NCBI GenBank assembly: GCA_947494205.1 | Contig: CANLUH010000012.1 | Location: forward strand, 62,001 to 126,000 | Length of the DNA: 64,000 nucleotides | Origin: an uncultured Flavobacteriaceae bacterium | Lineage (GTDB): Bacteria; Bacteroidota; Bacteroidia; Flavobacteriales; Flavobacteriaceae | Reading direction: 5' to 3' | Shown here: in pieces, positions 11,061 to 20,438 of the stretch | How the letters are laid out: the number at the start of each line of letters is the position of its first letter | How positions within the stretch are numbered: position 1 is the stretch's first letter | Notes under the pieces: model-generated | What the model saw: the letters and a program-made list of their open reading frames with translations, nothing else | The model's database searches: none | What the model was told of the DNA's origin: nothing | Made by a program: the position numbers and the translations under genes

Positions 11061-11689
11061 ATAAGCAATAAAACCAATCTGTTAAAAAGCATTCAAGTGC
11101 TCAGTGTCGAAATAAAACATCGGGTAAAACAAAGGAAAGAGTTGAAAACGAAATTAACAGACTATAAGTTAGTAAATCAAAAGAACTTATTAAGTTTCTT
11201 GATTAATCAAAGCAATAATTTAATCGAAGAGTTAACTAATCAGGTTAAACAAATAGAAAACAAATCAATCTTTTAATTAAACAACAACTGGATTTAAAAT
11301 AGAAATATAACCAACCTGTTTCAGTTCTTAGAGAGTTAGTAAGATTTTAGTATGGAATCTGGTTGGTAAAAATAAATGTTTTTAAAGATATTAATGGCGC
11401 AAGAAAATTAGCCTGTTTCCCTGATGTTACTCCTTTTGAAAATCGTTCTAGAGCATCAATCTTTGGAAAATATAGAGTTTCTTTATTTGCAGATAAAGAG
11501 CTTATTACATATGGCTAGTATTAGTGTTATTAAAAGTAAAATGAAATACAAAAATACTATTTAAGAAAGTTAGAGTAAGGCGAAAATAAAATGAGTGTAT
11601 TAAATGCGGTAAGAAATAAAAGCATACATATTATTTACGCTTTAATTAAAAATCAAACTTTTTATCAAAATAAATTGGAATTATCATAG
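11061..11689 (+). pseudogene. Decayed IS110-family transposase
   Basis: Several frames give pieces in the right order for an IS110-family DEDD transposase: an N-terminal/middle coiled piece (11055-11276, K-H-R-V-K-Q-R-K-E-L-K), then after stops a V-F-K-D-I-N-G-A-R-K-L-A-C-F segment followed by P-F-E-N-R-S and G-K-Y-R-V-S-L (around 11370-11517), and a C-terminal K-M-S-V-L-N-A-V-R-N-K piece ending at 11689. At least two in-frame stops and missing parts make it non-functional. It starts exactly where the left direct repeat ends. The family call is from memory of typical Bacteroidota IS110 proteins. Confidence 0.7.
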
Positions 11690-11700
11690 AAATCAGGTTA

Positions 11701-12345
11701 TTATAAAATATATCTTGTATGCTTTCCAATAGTATATTCTTTTCCATTCTTAACAAATTTCTTTGACAAAATTTCTTTTCTAGAGACGAAAGCGTAATTA
11801 GATTGATTTCTTTTGAATATTCTTTTTAAATCGTCTAATTGTATTTCATTTGGAATTAACTCTACTATATCAAATATTTTTATCTCATAGCAATTATAAT
11901 AATTATTCCATTTTAAAAGTTCATATTCTCTTTTTATAAATTTGCAAGCAAATGACGAAAATATTTTAAAATTAAGAATATTATTATCTAACAATTCTTC
12001 TTTAAACTCTCTAAAAACATTTATTTCTCTTTCTTTCTTTTTTTTAAACCAATTAATAACATCATAACAATGTCTTCCCTCAACATAGAACCTTAAATCG
12101 TTAAATTTGTTAGTATTTTCTTCTTTCCTTTTTGAATATCTAACACCCCATGAATGAAACAATTTATCATCTCCATATTTTTTATAAGCTCCTCCTACTG
12201 GCTGAAGTTGTTTTGTGTTTTTAGTATTATAAACAAGTAAATAATTACCGTTTAAATAAATTCGGTATAAATAACTTATAGAAAAACGTATTTCATTTCT
12301 CTTATATTTCAATAAAAATTTACTCTTTAAATATAAACGTAGCAT
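11701..12345 (-). CDS. Nudix-like protein, resembling SMODS-associated NUDIX
   Basis: A 214-residue basic protein. I see a strand Y-L-L-V-Y-N-T-K, then Q-L-Q-P-V-G-G-A-Y, and about 70 residues later R-E-F-K-E-E-L, which together look like a split Nudix box (G-G ... R-E-x-x-E-E). The long insert between the two halves and the P-V-G-G-x-Y start recall the SMODS-associated NUDIX domain found near nucleotide-signalling defence systems; no such synthase is present here. It is 11 bp downstream of nadB on the same strand, so an NAD-related or ADP-ribose-related substrate is also possible. Catalytic competence is uncertain. Confidence 0.5.
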   Translation of the reverse strand: MLRLYLKSKFLLKYKRNEIRFSISYLYRIYLNGNYLLVYNTKNTKQLQPVGGAYKKYGDDKLFHSWGVRYSKRKEENTNKFNDLRFYVEGRHCYDVINWFKKKKEREINVFREFKEELLDNNILNFKIFSSFACKFIKREYELLKWNNYYNCYEIKIFDIVELIPNEIQLDDLKRIFKRNQSNYAFVSRKEILSKKFVKNGKEYTIGKHTRYIL

Positions 12346-12356
12346 AGAATATTACT

Positions 12357-13946
12357 TTAAACTATTTTCTTTTCTATTAAATCTACGTTAAAAAAGCCTC
12401 CTTTATTTTCTTTTCTTGAAATTGAAAACTGAGTAATGAGATATCCAATAGTAATAAGGTTTCTTAACTCACATAAATCTCTAGAAACTTTTGATTCTTC
12501 ATACATTTTTAATGTTTCATTATATAAGATTTCTAATCTATTATTAGCTCTTAACAAGCGTTTGTTAGATCTTATTATTCCTATATAATCATTCATTATA
12601 TTATTAAGATCCATTCTTTCATGTGTTATTAAAATGTTTTCAGCATAGGGTTTTTGATATTTGTCGTTCCAGGTTGGGATGCTTTCTGGGATGCTTTTTA
12701 AAGAATCAAAAGTAGCTTTCAAGTACATAAAACTCTTATGTGAATATACTATTGCCTCTAACAAAGAATTAGATGCTAATCTATTGGCTCCATGCAATCC
12801 TGTTGATGCACATTCTCCTGATGCGAATAAGTTTTCTATAGATGTTTTTCCATTGACATTCACTTTAATACCTCCACACAAATAATGAGCAACAGGTGCT
12901 ACAGGAATCATATCTTTCTTTATATCCAAACCTATTGAAATACATTTCTCAAGTATGTTTGGGAATTTTTCTTTGAATTTTTGAAAATCAAGATGAGTAC
13001 AATCAAGAAAAACATATTCATCTCCTCTAACCTTAAGTTCATTATCTATTGCTCTTGCAACGATATCTCTTGAAGCTAACTCCATGCGACTATCATATTT
13101 ATTCATAAACCTTTCTCCATGAATATTTCTAAGATATGCCCCAAAACCTCTCACAGCTTCAGAGATTAAAAAACAAGATGATTCTAATGATAGTTTATCA
13201 TATAAACCTGTAGGGTGAAATTGAATAAATTCCATGTTTTCAATTTCTGCCTTAGCTCTATATGCCATAGCAATTCCATCTCCAGTTGCTATTTTAGGGT
13301 TAGTTGTAGTTTTATAGACTTGACCAATACCTCCTGTAGCTAACATTGTTATTTTGGATGTTATTCTTTTCACTTTATTAAATTTAGTGTCTAAAACATA
13401 AGCCCCATAGCAAGAGATATTAGAATCTCTATCCACTTGCTGGCCAACATGGTGCTGAGTAATCAATTCTAAAGCAAAATGATGTTCAAAAACTTCTATA
13501 TTAGATTTCAAAGACACTTTTTTAAGTAAAGCCCTAATTATTTCAAACCCAGTAATGTCTTTATGATGTAAAATTCTATTTTGAGAATGCCCTCCTTCTT
13601 TACCTAAAGAAAATTCTCCATTACTAGATTTATCAAAGTTAACTCCCCATTCTAAAAGCTCTTCCAACCGTATAGGAGCTTCCTCAACTACCATTTTAAC
13701 AACTTCTTCATTACATAATCCATCGCCAGCGAGAATCGTATCTTTAAAGTGTTGAGCAAAAGAATCATTTTTTACTTCATTAAGAACAGTAGCGATGCCT
13801 CCTTGCGCATATTTAGTGTTAGATTCTAACTTATCATCCTTGGTAATAATAGTAACCTTTAAATCACTAAAATTGTCTGCTACTTTTAAAGCAAATGTTA
13901 GTGCAGCAATACCCGATCCTATAACAAGGAAATCTGTTTTATACAT
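12357..13946 (-). CDS. nadB: L-aspartate oxidase
   Basis: NadB oxidises L-aspartate to iminoaspartate, the first step of de novo NAD synthesis, and passes it to NadA. The 529-residue flavoprotein has the N-terminal FAD dinucleotide motif (G-S-G-I-A-A-L-T), the K-Y-A-Q-G-G-I region, the family signature F-I-Q-F-H-P-T-G-L-Y, the G-E-C-A-S-T-G-L-H-G-A-N-R-L-A motif, and a helical C-terminal domain. Length is normal. It lies 16 bp downstream of nadA, both leftward, and is followed by the Nudix-like gene. It is inside the island, so a second copy may exist elsewhere in the chromosome. Confidence 0.96.
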   Translation of the reverse strand: MYKTDFLVIGSGIAALTFALKVADNFSDLKVTIITKDDKLESNTKYAQGGIATVLNEVKNDSFAQHFKDTILAGDGLCNEEVVKMVVEEAPIRLEELLEWGVNFDKSSNGEFSLGKEGGHSQNRILHHKDITGFEIIRALLKKVSLKSNIEVFEHHFALELITQHHVGQQVDRDSNISCYGAYVLDTKFNKVKRITSKITMLATGGIGQVYKTTTNPKIATGDGIAMAYRAKAEIENMEFIQFHPTGLYDKLSLESSCFLISEAVRGFGAYLRNIHGERFMNKYDSRMELASRDIVARAIDNELKVRGDEYVFLDCTHLDFQKFKEKFPNILEKCISIGLDIKKDMIPVAPVAHYLCGGIKVNVNGKTSIENLFASGECASTGLHGANRLASNSLLEAIVYSHKSFMYLKATFDSLKSIPESIPTWNDKYQKPYAENILITHERMDLNNIMNDYIGIIRSNKRLLRANNRLEILYNETLKMYEESKVSRDLCELRNLITIGYLITQFSISRKENKGGFFNVDLIEKKIV

Positions 13947-13962
13947 ACTAGATTTTAAAATT

Positions 13963-14958
13963 TTATGACAATTCTAACATTCTCTCAATTGGCAATAATG
14001 CTTTCTCACTTAATTTAGAATCAACTTCAATTTCAGGTAATTCATGTTTTAGGCATAAATATAGCTTTTTCATTGTATTTAATTTCATATAAAAACATTC
14101 ACTACAAGCACAAGTATTATCTTCTAAAGCTGGTGCTGCAATTAGTATTTTATTTGGAGATTCTTTTTTCATTTGATGTAAAATACCTACTTCTGTAGCT
14201 ACTATAAACTTTTTTTGATGACTTTCTCTAACATATTTTAATAACCCAGATGTAGAACCAATATAGGCAGCTGCCTTTAGTATATAATGTGGAGATTCTG
14301 GATGAGCAATTATTTGAGAATCTGGATGTTCTTTAAATAAATTTATCATTTTCTCCATAGAAAAGGCTTCATGAACCATACATGCTCCATCCCAAAGTAG
14401 CATATCCCTTCCAGACTGTTCATTCAAATAGTCTCCTAAATGTTTATCGGGAGCAAAAATTATTTTTTGTTCTTTTGGAAAAGAATTAATGATTTTTACC
14501 GCATTAGATGAAGTGCAAACAATATCACTTAGAGCTTTTATCTCAGCAGAACAGTTGATATATGTAACAACTTTATGATTTGGATTGTTTTTAACAAAAT
14601 CTTCAAACTTTTCAGGAGGACATGAATCAGCTAAAGAGCAACCAGCTTTTAAATCTGGAAGAAGAACTTTTTTAGTTGGATTTAAAATTTTTGCAGTTTC
14701 TGCCATAAAATGAACTCCAGCAAAAACTATAATATCTGCATCTGTCTCAGCTGCTTTCTGAGCAAGAGCTAAACTATCTCCTACAAAATCAGCTATGTCT
14801 TGTATTTCACTTTCTTGATAATAGTGAGCTAAAATAATTGCGTTTTTTTGTTTCTTTAAAAATATAATTTCTTCTTTATAATTTATGTCTGGATTAACTT
14901 TTATATCTAAAAACCCTCTATCCAAAACTGCCTTTTTTATTTCCTTAGTTATTTCCAT
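13963..14958 (-). CDS. nadA: Quinolinate synthase A
   Basis: NadA condenses iminoaspartate with dihydroxyacetone phosphate to quinolinate using a [4Fe-4S] cluster. I chose the ATG at 14958 (M-E-I-T-K-E-I, 331 residues, normal for the family); the frame is open 36 codons further up but that stretch reads as a non-conserved hydrophobic leader and contains the promoter box. Three cluster cysteines are visible: in [15 protein letters not shown], and C-A-C-S-E-C-F. The I-L-A-H-Y-Y-Q substrate motif is near the N-terminus. First gene of the nadA-nadB-Nudix run, divergent from the beta-barrel operon. Confidence 0.96.
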   Translation of the reverse strand: MEITKEIKKAVLDRGFLDIKVNPDINYKEEIIFLKKQKNAIILAHYYQESEIQDIADFVGDSLALAQKAAETDADIIVFAGVHFMAETAKILNPTKKVLLPDLKAGCSLADSCPPEKFEDFVKNNPNHKVVTYINCSAEIKALSDIVCTSSNAVKIINSFPKEQKIIFAPDKHLGDYLNEQSGRDMLLWDGACMVHEAFSMEKMINLFKEHPDSQIIAHPESPHYILKAAAYIGSTSGLLKYVRESHQKKFIVATEVGILHQMKKESPNKILIAAPALEDNTCACSECFYMKLNTMKKLYLCLKHELPEIEVDSKLSEKALLPIERMLELS

Positions 14959-14975
14959 ATAAAATGTTTTAAAAA

Positions 14976-14983
14976 CAAATATA
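14976..14983 (-). promoter_or_regulatory. TAnnTTTG -7 box for nadA
   Basis: On the minus strand this reads TATATTTG, 17 bp upstream of the nadA ATG at 14958. It supports the shorter nadA start. Confidence 0.6.
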
Positions 14984-15089
14984 ATACAAATAACTAAGGA
15001 TTTTAAAAATGTATTTAATTCACTAAATAATAATAAGAAATTCGTATTATTGTATATGATTTTCATAAAAAATCAATTAAAGCATATAT

Positions 15090-17495
15090 ATGTACCTTAG
15101 GCATAAAAATTATTTATTAACTCTATCTTTTATACTCTTTTTTATTACATCCCTCTTTTCTCAAGATAGTTTTAAATATCAAATAAAGGGTAATGTATAT
15201 GATGAAGAAAATCGCTCTTTAGAGTTTGTAAATATTATACTCCTTAATAAAATAGACTCATCGTTTGTAAAAGGAACTACAACTAATATCAAAGGAAACT
15301 ATTCTATAGAAAACATTACGCCTAATAATTATATACTTCAATTTTCCCACGTAAGTTATAAAACAATTGAACAAGAAATTAATTTAAAAAAAAGAGAAGA
15401 TTTAATATTAAATCAAGTTCTAGAATCTAACTCGTTAGATGAAGTTGTAATAACATCAAACAAACAAGCAATAAAAATTGATGCGGATAAAATTATTTTT
15501 GATATGAAAAATAGTACTGCTTCTGAAGGTAGCACGGCTATAGAATTATTAAGAGATATCCCCACTGTTATTATTGACAATGATGGTAACATTAGCTTAG
15601 CTGGTAAAAATAAGATTAGCCTGGTTATTAATGGTAAATTAATTAATCTTTCTAATGAAGATATAGAAAGAACATTGAATAGTATTTCAGGAGGAGATAT
15701 AGAAAAAATAGAAGTTATAAACAACCCTTCATCTAAATACGATGCGGTTAGTGGATCTGGACTTATAAACATAAAGACTAAAAAAAATAAAGGTGATGGC
15801 TTTAATTTAAATGTGAATTCTAATTGGTCATATGGAAGGAGGCCTAAGCTTAATTCGGGAACACGAGCGAGTTATAGTTCGAATAAGTTTTCTGTATGGG
15901 GAGGATATATTTATTCAGATAATAAGTTTTCAGAAGACTTAGAATTAAACCGTTTTATTATAGATGAGGATGAATCTTGGAGTTTTATCCAGAGAGTAAA
16001 TCAAAACCAGGAGTTTAAAACAAACTCTTTAAATACAGGTATAGAATATAAAATAAATAAAAATCAAGGTGTAGAATTAAATTATGATTTTAAGGATAGT
16101 AAAGACAAATATAACCCTAGTGGAAATACTGTTATTTTAATAGATAATATTTTTGATTCAACATTTAATTCTGGTAATAATCAAGATGTAAATTGGGAAC
16201 AACACCTTGGTTCTTTGATATATAAAATAAACATGAAAAATAACAGTTCTTTAAGTTCTACTTTTAGCTACCTAAACAACAAAGAACTATCTTATGCGTT
16301 AACCAATCAAGATATAAATCAAAACATAATAACTGAAAATGAAATCACTTCAGCTATAAAAATTAGCACAGCAAAAATAGACTATTTTTTGCCTATAAAA
16401 GAAGATTTAAATTTTGAAACCGGAATAAAATTATCAGGTGTTGATACTTCATTATTGACTACAACAGAAACGATTTCTGGGAATGATAATTTTTTTGATA
16501 GATTTAGTGATTTCGACTATAAAGAAAATGTTTTAGGTTTATATGTTAATACCAGTTTTAATATAAACAAAATGAAAGCAAGAATAGGTCTTCGTTTTGA
16601 GCATACTAACTTAAAAAACAGTCTAAATACATTGAGTCAAAATACAGTGGTAAATAATGATTATTCAGATTTTTTCCCTAATATTTCTTTAAATTATCTG
16701 AAAGGGAATCACTCTATAAATTTTGATTTTTCTAGAAGTATAATCCGTCCAAACTATGCAAATTTAAACCCTTTTGAATTTTATTTAGATAGATTTACAA
16801 AAATCTCTGGAAATCCTCAATTATCTCCTCAGTATACTTATAATTATAGTATAAGTGACACTTATAAAAAAATTAATTTTTCAATTAATTATATTAACGA
16901 CAAAAACATGCTAAATAGGTTAGCAAAACAAAATATAATATCTAAAGAAGAAAATTATAAATACGAAAATATAGATTTATCAAAAAGAATAAGTTTAAAT
17001 ATCTCTTTCCCTTTTAAAATCAATAATTGGTGGAATTCTATAAATACTTTTTCTACTTATTATGACGACTATCAAATATCTTTATTAGATTTTCCAACGA
17101 GTATTAGTGGTTATGGATTATATTCACAAACCCAGCATACTTTTAAAATTGCGGATGGTTTTTCATCTAACTTTGCTTTAAAATATTTATCTCCACAAAT
17201 ATCTAGAGGAGGTCTTTATAATTTAGATTATCGTTTTTCTACTAGAATAGGTTTTAGTAAGAAAATGTTTAATAATCTAGCTGTTGTAAAAGTAAATTTC
17301 ACAGATGTCTTTAATACTGATAAATTTTCAGGACTAGTAGGCCCAGTGAACAACAGAGTTCAAATATATAGTAAATGGGAAACACAACAAATTCAATTAA
17401 GTTTTTCTTATCAAATTTCAGGAAATAAAGACAAGGTAAAATATAATAATAAAAATGAGGGTATAAAGGAAGAACTTAAACGAATTGACAATTAA
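15090..17495 (+). CDS. Outer-membrane beta-barrel (TonB-receptor-like) protein
   Basis: An 801-residue protein with an N-terminal signal peptide ending near F-S-Q-D, a carboxypeptidase-regulatory-like beta-sandwich (about 28-110, I-K-G-N-V-Y-D-E), a plug-like region (S-L-A-G-K-N-K-I-S-L-V-I-N-G-K and I-E-V-I-N-N-P-S-S-K-Y-D-A), and a long beta-barrel ending in an aromatic strand region followed by a polar tail. This is the Bacteroidota outer membrane beta-barrel family 3 type, related to TonB-dependent receptors. Substrate unknown; it might import a ligand or be an exit channel. First gene of the six-gene rightward operon; the aminotransferase ATG follows its stop after one base. Confidence 0.88.
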   Translation: MYLRHKNYLLTLSFILFFITSLFSQDSFKYQIKGNVYDEENRSLEFVNIILLNKIDSSFVKGTTTNIKGNYSIENITPNNYILQFSHVSYKTIEQEINLKKREDLILNQVLESNSLDEVVITSNKQAIKIDADKIIFDMKNSTASEGSTAIELLRDIPTVIIDNDGNISLAGKNKISLVINGKLINLSNEDIERTLNSISGGDIEKIEVINNPSSKYDAVSGSGLINIKTKKNKGDGFNLNVNSNWSYGRRPKLNSGTRASYSSNKFSVWGGYIYSDNKFSEDLELNRFIIDEDESWSFIQRVNQNQEFKTNSLNTGIEYKINKNQGVELNYDFKDSKDKYNPSGNTVILIDNIFDSTFNSGNNQDVNWEQHLGSLIYKINMKNNSSLSSTFSYLNNKELSYALTNQDINQNIITENEITSAIKISTAKIDYFLPIKEDLNFETGIKLSGVDTSLLTTTETISGNDNFFDRFSDFDYKENVLGLYVNTSFNINKMKARIGLRFEHTNLKNSLNTLSQNTVVNNDYSDFFPNISLNYLKGNHSINFDFSRSIIRPNYANLNPFEFYLDRFTKISGNPQLSPQYTYNYSISDTYKKINFSINYINDKNMLNRLAKQNIISKEENYKYENIDLSKRISLNISFPFKINNWWNSINTFSTYYDDYQISLLDFPTSISGYGLYSQTQHTFKIADGFSSNFALKYLSPQISRGGLYNLDYRFSTRIGFSKKMFNNLAVVKVNFTDVFNTDKFSGLVGPVNNRVQIYSKWETQQIQLSFSYQISGNKDKVKYNNKNEGIKEELKRIDN

Positions 17496-17496
17496 A

Positions 17497-18744
17497 ATGA
17501 ATAACAGTATAAAACACGAAGTAGTAAAAAGACGAGTTATCAGGTACTTTAATTCTAATCAAGAAGAAGTGACTTTCTCTCATGGAAAAGGCGCTTATGT
17601 TTTTGATAATTTTGGGAATAAATATTTAGATTGTGTCTTAGGTTATGGCCCAGTAGTTTTAGGGCATTCTAATAATATTTTTAACACTAAAATATCTAAT
17701 TTTTTATCTAATGGAATACATATGCCTGGTTTTACAGATTTGCATGATAAATATTTAGAGCATTTACTATCCAAGCATGAAAACCTAACGTCTAGTATTC
17801 TATCCGTATTTATGAAAACGTCTTCCGAATCTGTTACAGGAGCAATTAGAATAGCATCTATAGAAACTAATAGAAAAGGGGTCTTAAGATGTGGTTTCAG
17901 TGGTTGGCATGATTCACAACATGCTTATTCCCCTTCTTGGCATATGCCTCCAAAACACAGAGGAAAACTAAGAAATATCGATGGATTAAGGGGAGTTAGT
18001 AACGATGAAAAAGTATTTAATTGGCAATCGTTAGATTTAAACGATTTAAGTAGTCTTTTAAAGAAAAACGGATCAAAAATAGCTTGTTTTATTTTTGATG
18101 CCTTTCAATTATCTTTTATAGATATTAATATTCTTAATGAAGCCATTAATTTATGTAAATCCTATGGTATAGTAATTGTTATTGATGAGACTAAAACTGC
18201 TGGAAGGGTTTCACCTTTTGGGGCTATCGCTACCGATAGTTCGCTGTGGGATATGGTTGTTTTGGGAAAAGCTATTGGTAATGGGACACCTTTAAGTATG
18301 TTACTTGTTAAAGAAGAATATGGAAGTTCTGTAAAAGACGCAAGAATTGGAGGAACACATTCAAAAGAACTCCTTTCTGTTCAATGTGCTCTTTCTACAT
18401 TAGAAATAATGGACAAATCCAATGGATACGAAAAAATAGGTAAAGCAGGCACAAATTTGTCTACTCTATTTAATAATATAGCTTTAGAAATTGGAATTGC
18501 TAATTTAATAGAATCAAAACCTCTTTTTGGAGGAGGTCTTTTAGATATTGTTTTTAATGATAAAATGTATAAAAACTCCAATTATGTACGTATTTTACAA
18601 AATATATTTTTAGATAATAAGATTTTACATTTAGTAGGCCACCCTTCATTTGTTTCATTAGCTCATTATGAGATTGATGAGGAATTAATAAAAGCAGATT
18701 TTTATAAATCACTTTTAAGTTGGAGTAATAAAATTCATAAATAA
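17497..18744 (+). CDS. Class III PLP-dependent aminotransferase (GSA-aminomutase-like)
   Basis: A 416-residue fold-type I PLP enzyme. An in-frame TTG four codons up (17485) exists, but ATG 17497 lies one base after the previous stop and fits best. Features: the N-terminal Y-V-F-D-N-F-G-N-K-Y-L-D motif, a G-F-S-G-W-H-D motif, the PLP-ring Asp in I-V-I-D-E-T-K-T-A-G-R, and the Schiff-base Lys in V-V-L-G-K-A-I-G-N-G. It looks closest to glutamate-1-semialdehyde aminomutase-type members, but context rules out a simple haem role. It may make or tailor an amino compound exported by the ABC genes downstream (inference). Confidence 0.85.
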   Translation: MNNSIKHEVVKRRVIRYFNSNQEEVTFSHGKGAYVFDNFGNKYLDCVLGYGPVVLGHSNNIFNTKISNFLSNGIHMPGFTDLHDKYLEHLLSKHENLTSSILSVFMKTSSESVTGAIRIASIETNRKGVLRCGFSGWHDSQHAYSPSWHMPPKHRGKLRNIDGLRGVSNDEKVFNWQSLDLNDLSSLLKKNGSKIACFIFDAFQLSFIDINILNEAINLCKSYGIVIVIDETKTAGRVSPFGAIATDSSLWDMVVLGKAIGNGTPLSMLLVKEEYGSSVKDARIGGTHSKELLSVQCALSTLEIMDKSNGYEKIGKAGTNLSTLFNNIALEIGIANLIESKPLFGGGLLDIVFNDKMYKNSNYVRILQNIFLDNKILHLVGHPSFVSLAHYEIDEELIKADFYKSLLSWSNKIHK

Positions 18745-18766
18745 TTAAAATTAACATAACCATATC

Positions 18767-19441
18767 ATGGAAGAAATCAAAAAAATCATTAAAGCAATAA
18801 ACTATAAAAATTGGGTACTAGAATTTAAAAATAAAGAAGAAATAATATACGCTTCTATTATTCCTAAAAACGAATCTAATGCTGAAATAGATCAAATTTC
18901 AAATTTTGAATCAAAATGGTTTTTACAAGAAGAAATGTCATTCTATGAAGTAATAAACCAATGTTTTTTGGGAATTTCGACAATAGAAAGAAATATTCTT
19001 AAACATGACTTTTTTTATAAGGATATTAATGTTTTTTTAAACAGAGAAAAGGATAATTCTTCTGTTGAAAATGAAACAGTTTATGCACATGAACATAAAC
19101 CTATTTCCTCTTTAGAAAATATAAAAGAGGTTATAGGTGATGTAAAATATAAAGATTGGGAGTTTAGAGTTACAGAAAAAGGAAATTTAACGATTTTACA
19201 ATTATGGTTTTACGAAAAAGACACCGATACAGGTGAATTAATCGAACAATACTCTAGACAATGGATACTAAATATAAATATGGGTATTACCGAAATAGTT
19301 AATACTTGCTTTTTAGCTGTTTCTACTGCCATAAGACATGAGATTAGAGAGAATTTCTTTTATGAAAATAAGCGTGTTTCTAATCCTCATAGAGATATAG
19401 AAAAAATTGTTCATTATAGAAAAGGATATGCCGTTAATTAA
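18767..19441 (+). CDS. Two-copy unknown-domain protein
   Basis: A 224-residue soluble protein made of two copies of a ~95-residue domain (about 1-95 and 110-215). Each copy has I-K-x-[IV]-I, then Y-K-[ND]-W-x-[LF], a pair of strands, [KR]-Q-W or S-K-W-F-L, an [EN]-x-M-x-x-x-E-[VI]-[IV]-N segment, C-F-L-[GA]-[IV]-S-T, and [DN]-F-F-Y. Copy 2 keeps H-E-I-R-E-N-F-F-Y and P-H-R-D, while copy 1 has lost the acidic H-E-x-R-E. I do not know the function. Copy 2 resembles, from memory, small domains in some phage and actinobacterial proteins. Its end overlaps the ABC ATPase gene by 14 bp. Confidence 0.75.
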   Translation: MEEIKKIIKAINYKNWVLEFKNKEEIIYASIIPKNESNAEIDQISNFESKWFLQEEMSFYEVINQCFLGISTIERNILKHDFFYKDINVFLNREKDNSSVENETVYAHEHKPISSLENIKEVIGDVKYKDWEFRVTEKGNLTILQLWFYEKDTDTGELIEQYSRQWILNINMGITEIVNTCFLAVSTAIRHEIRENFFYENKRVSNPHRDIEKIVHYRKGYAVN

Positions 19442-20438
19442 AATAAACAACTTACATAAAAAATTTAGAGTACATAAAAAAGAAGAAGGATTCCTTGGGT
19501 CATTAAAAGCATTATTTAAACGTCAATATATAGATAAAGAAGCTGTAGTAGATGTTTCTTTTTCTGTTGGAAAAGGTGAAATAATAGGCTTGTTAGGGGC
19601 AAATGGAGCAGGAAAAACTACCCTATTAAAAATGTTAACGGGTATTATCCACCCAACCAAAGGAAATGTAGAAATACTAGGTTACAATCCTTGGGACAGA
19701 AAAAATGAATTTCTTAAAGAAATCTCATTAATAATGGGGCAGAAAGCTCAATTATGGTGGGATTTACCAGCAGCGGATTGTTTTTTATTGTTGAAAGAGA
19801 TTTATGTAATTCCTGAAAAGCAATATAGAGAAACTATAGAGGAACTTAGTATTAAATTAAATGTCAAACATCTTTTAAACATTCAAATTCGTCGTTTAAG
19901 TCTAGGTGAGCGCATGAAAATGGAGTTAATAGCCTCTTTATTACACAGGCCAAAAGTCCTCTTTCTTGATGAACCAACGATTGGTTTAGATGTTAAGTCA
20001 CAAAGAGTAATTAGAGAATTCATATTAGATTATATTAAAAAATATAGCCCTGCTGTTATTTTAACAAGTCACTATATGGACGATATTCAATACTTGTGCG
20101 AAAGGGTTTTAATAATACGATCAGGGAAAATCGTTTATGATGGTTTATTAACAGATTTAGCTCAAAAATATTCTCCTAATAAGATAATTAAAGCTCATTT
20201 TAAAGAAAAGCAAGAAAGTTTAAATATATTACTTGACTTGCAAAAATACGGTGAAATCTTACACAATGAAAAAGAGCAAATCCACTTAATGGTAAATAGA
20301 GAAAATATTTCAAATACCACAAATTACTTATTAGAACATTATGAAATTATAGACTTATCTATAGAAGAAGTAGATATTTCTATAACTATCGAGTCAATAT
20401 TAGACAATAAAAAATTAGATTCAATCAATGACTACTAA
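19428..20438 (+). CDS. ABC-2 type exporter ATPase (COG4586-like)
   Basis: The ATP-hydrolysing subunit of an exporter. ATG 19428 (M-P-L-I-K-I-N-N-L) gives 336 residues; AAAGGA just upstream (19421) is an unusually clear ribosome-binding-like site for this genome. Walker A is G-A-N-G-A-G-K-T-T, the ABC signature is L-S-L-G-E-R, and Walker B is V-L-F-L-D-E-P-T, followed by the switch His in L-T-S-H-Y. A C-terminal extension (about 230-336) is typical of the COG4586 group. It overlaps the upstream gene by 14 bp and the next permease by 11 bp, suggesting translational coupling. Confidence 0.92.
   Translation: MPLIKINNLHKKFRVHKKEEGFLGSLKALFKRQYIDKEAVVDVSFSVGKGEIIGLLGANGAGKTTLLKMLTGIIHPTKGNVEILGYNPWDRKNEFLKEISLIMGQKAQLWWDLPAADCFLLLKEIYVIPEKQYRETIEELSIKLNVKHLLNIQIRRLSLGERMKMELIASLLHRPKVLFLDEPTIGLDVKSQRVIREFILDYIKKYSPAVILTSHYMDDIQYLCERVLIIRSGKIVYDGLLTDLAQKYSPNKIIKAHFKEKQESLNILLDLQKYGEILHNEKEQIHLMVNRENISNTTNYLLEHYEIIDLSIEEVDISITIESILDNKKLDSINDY

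Noticed and set aside
14959-15066. Longer nadA start with a hydrophobic leader
   Set aside because: NadA is cytoplasmic, the extra 36 residues are not family-like, and a -7 box lies inside them (14976-14983).
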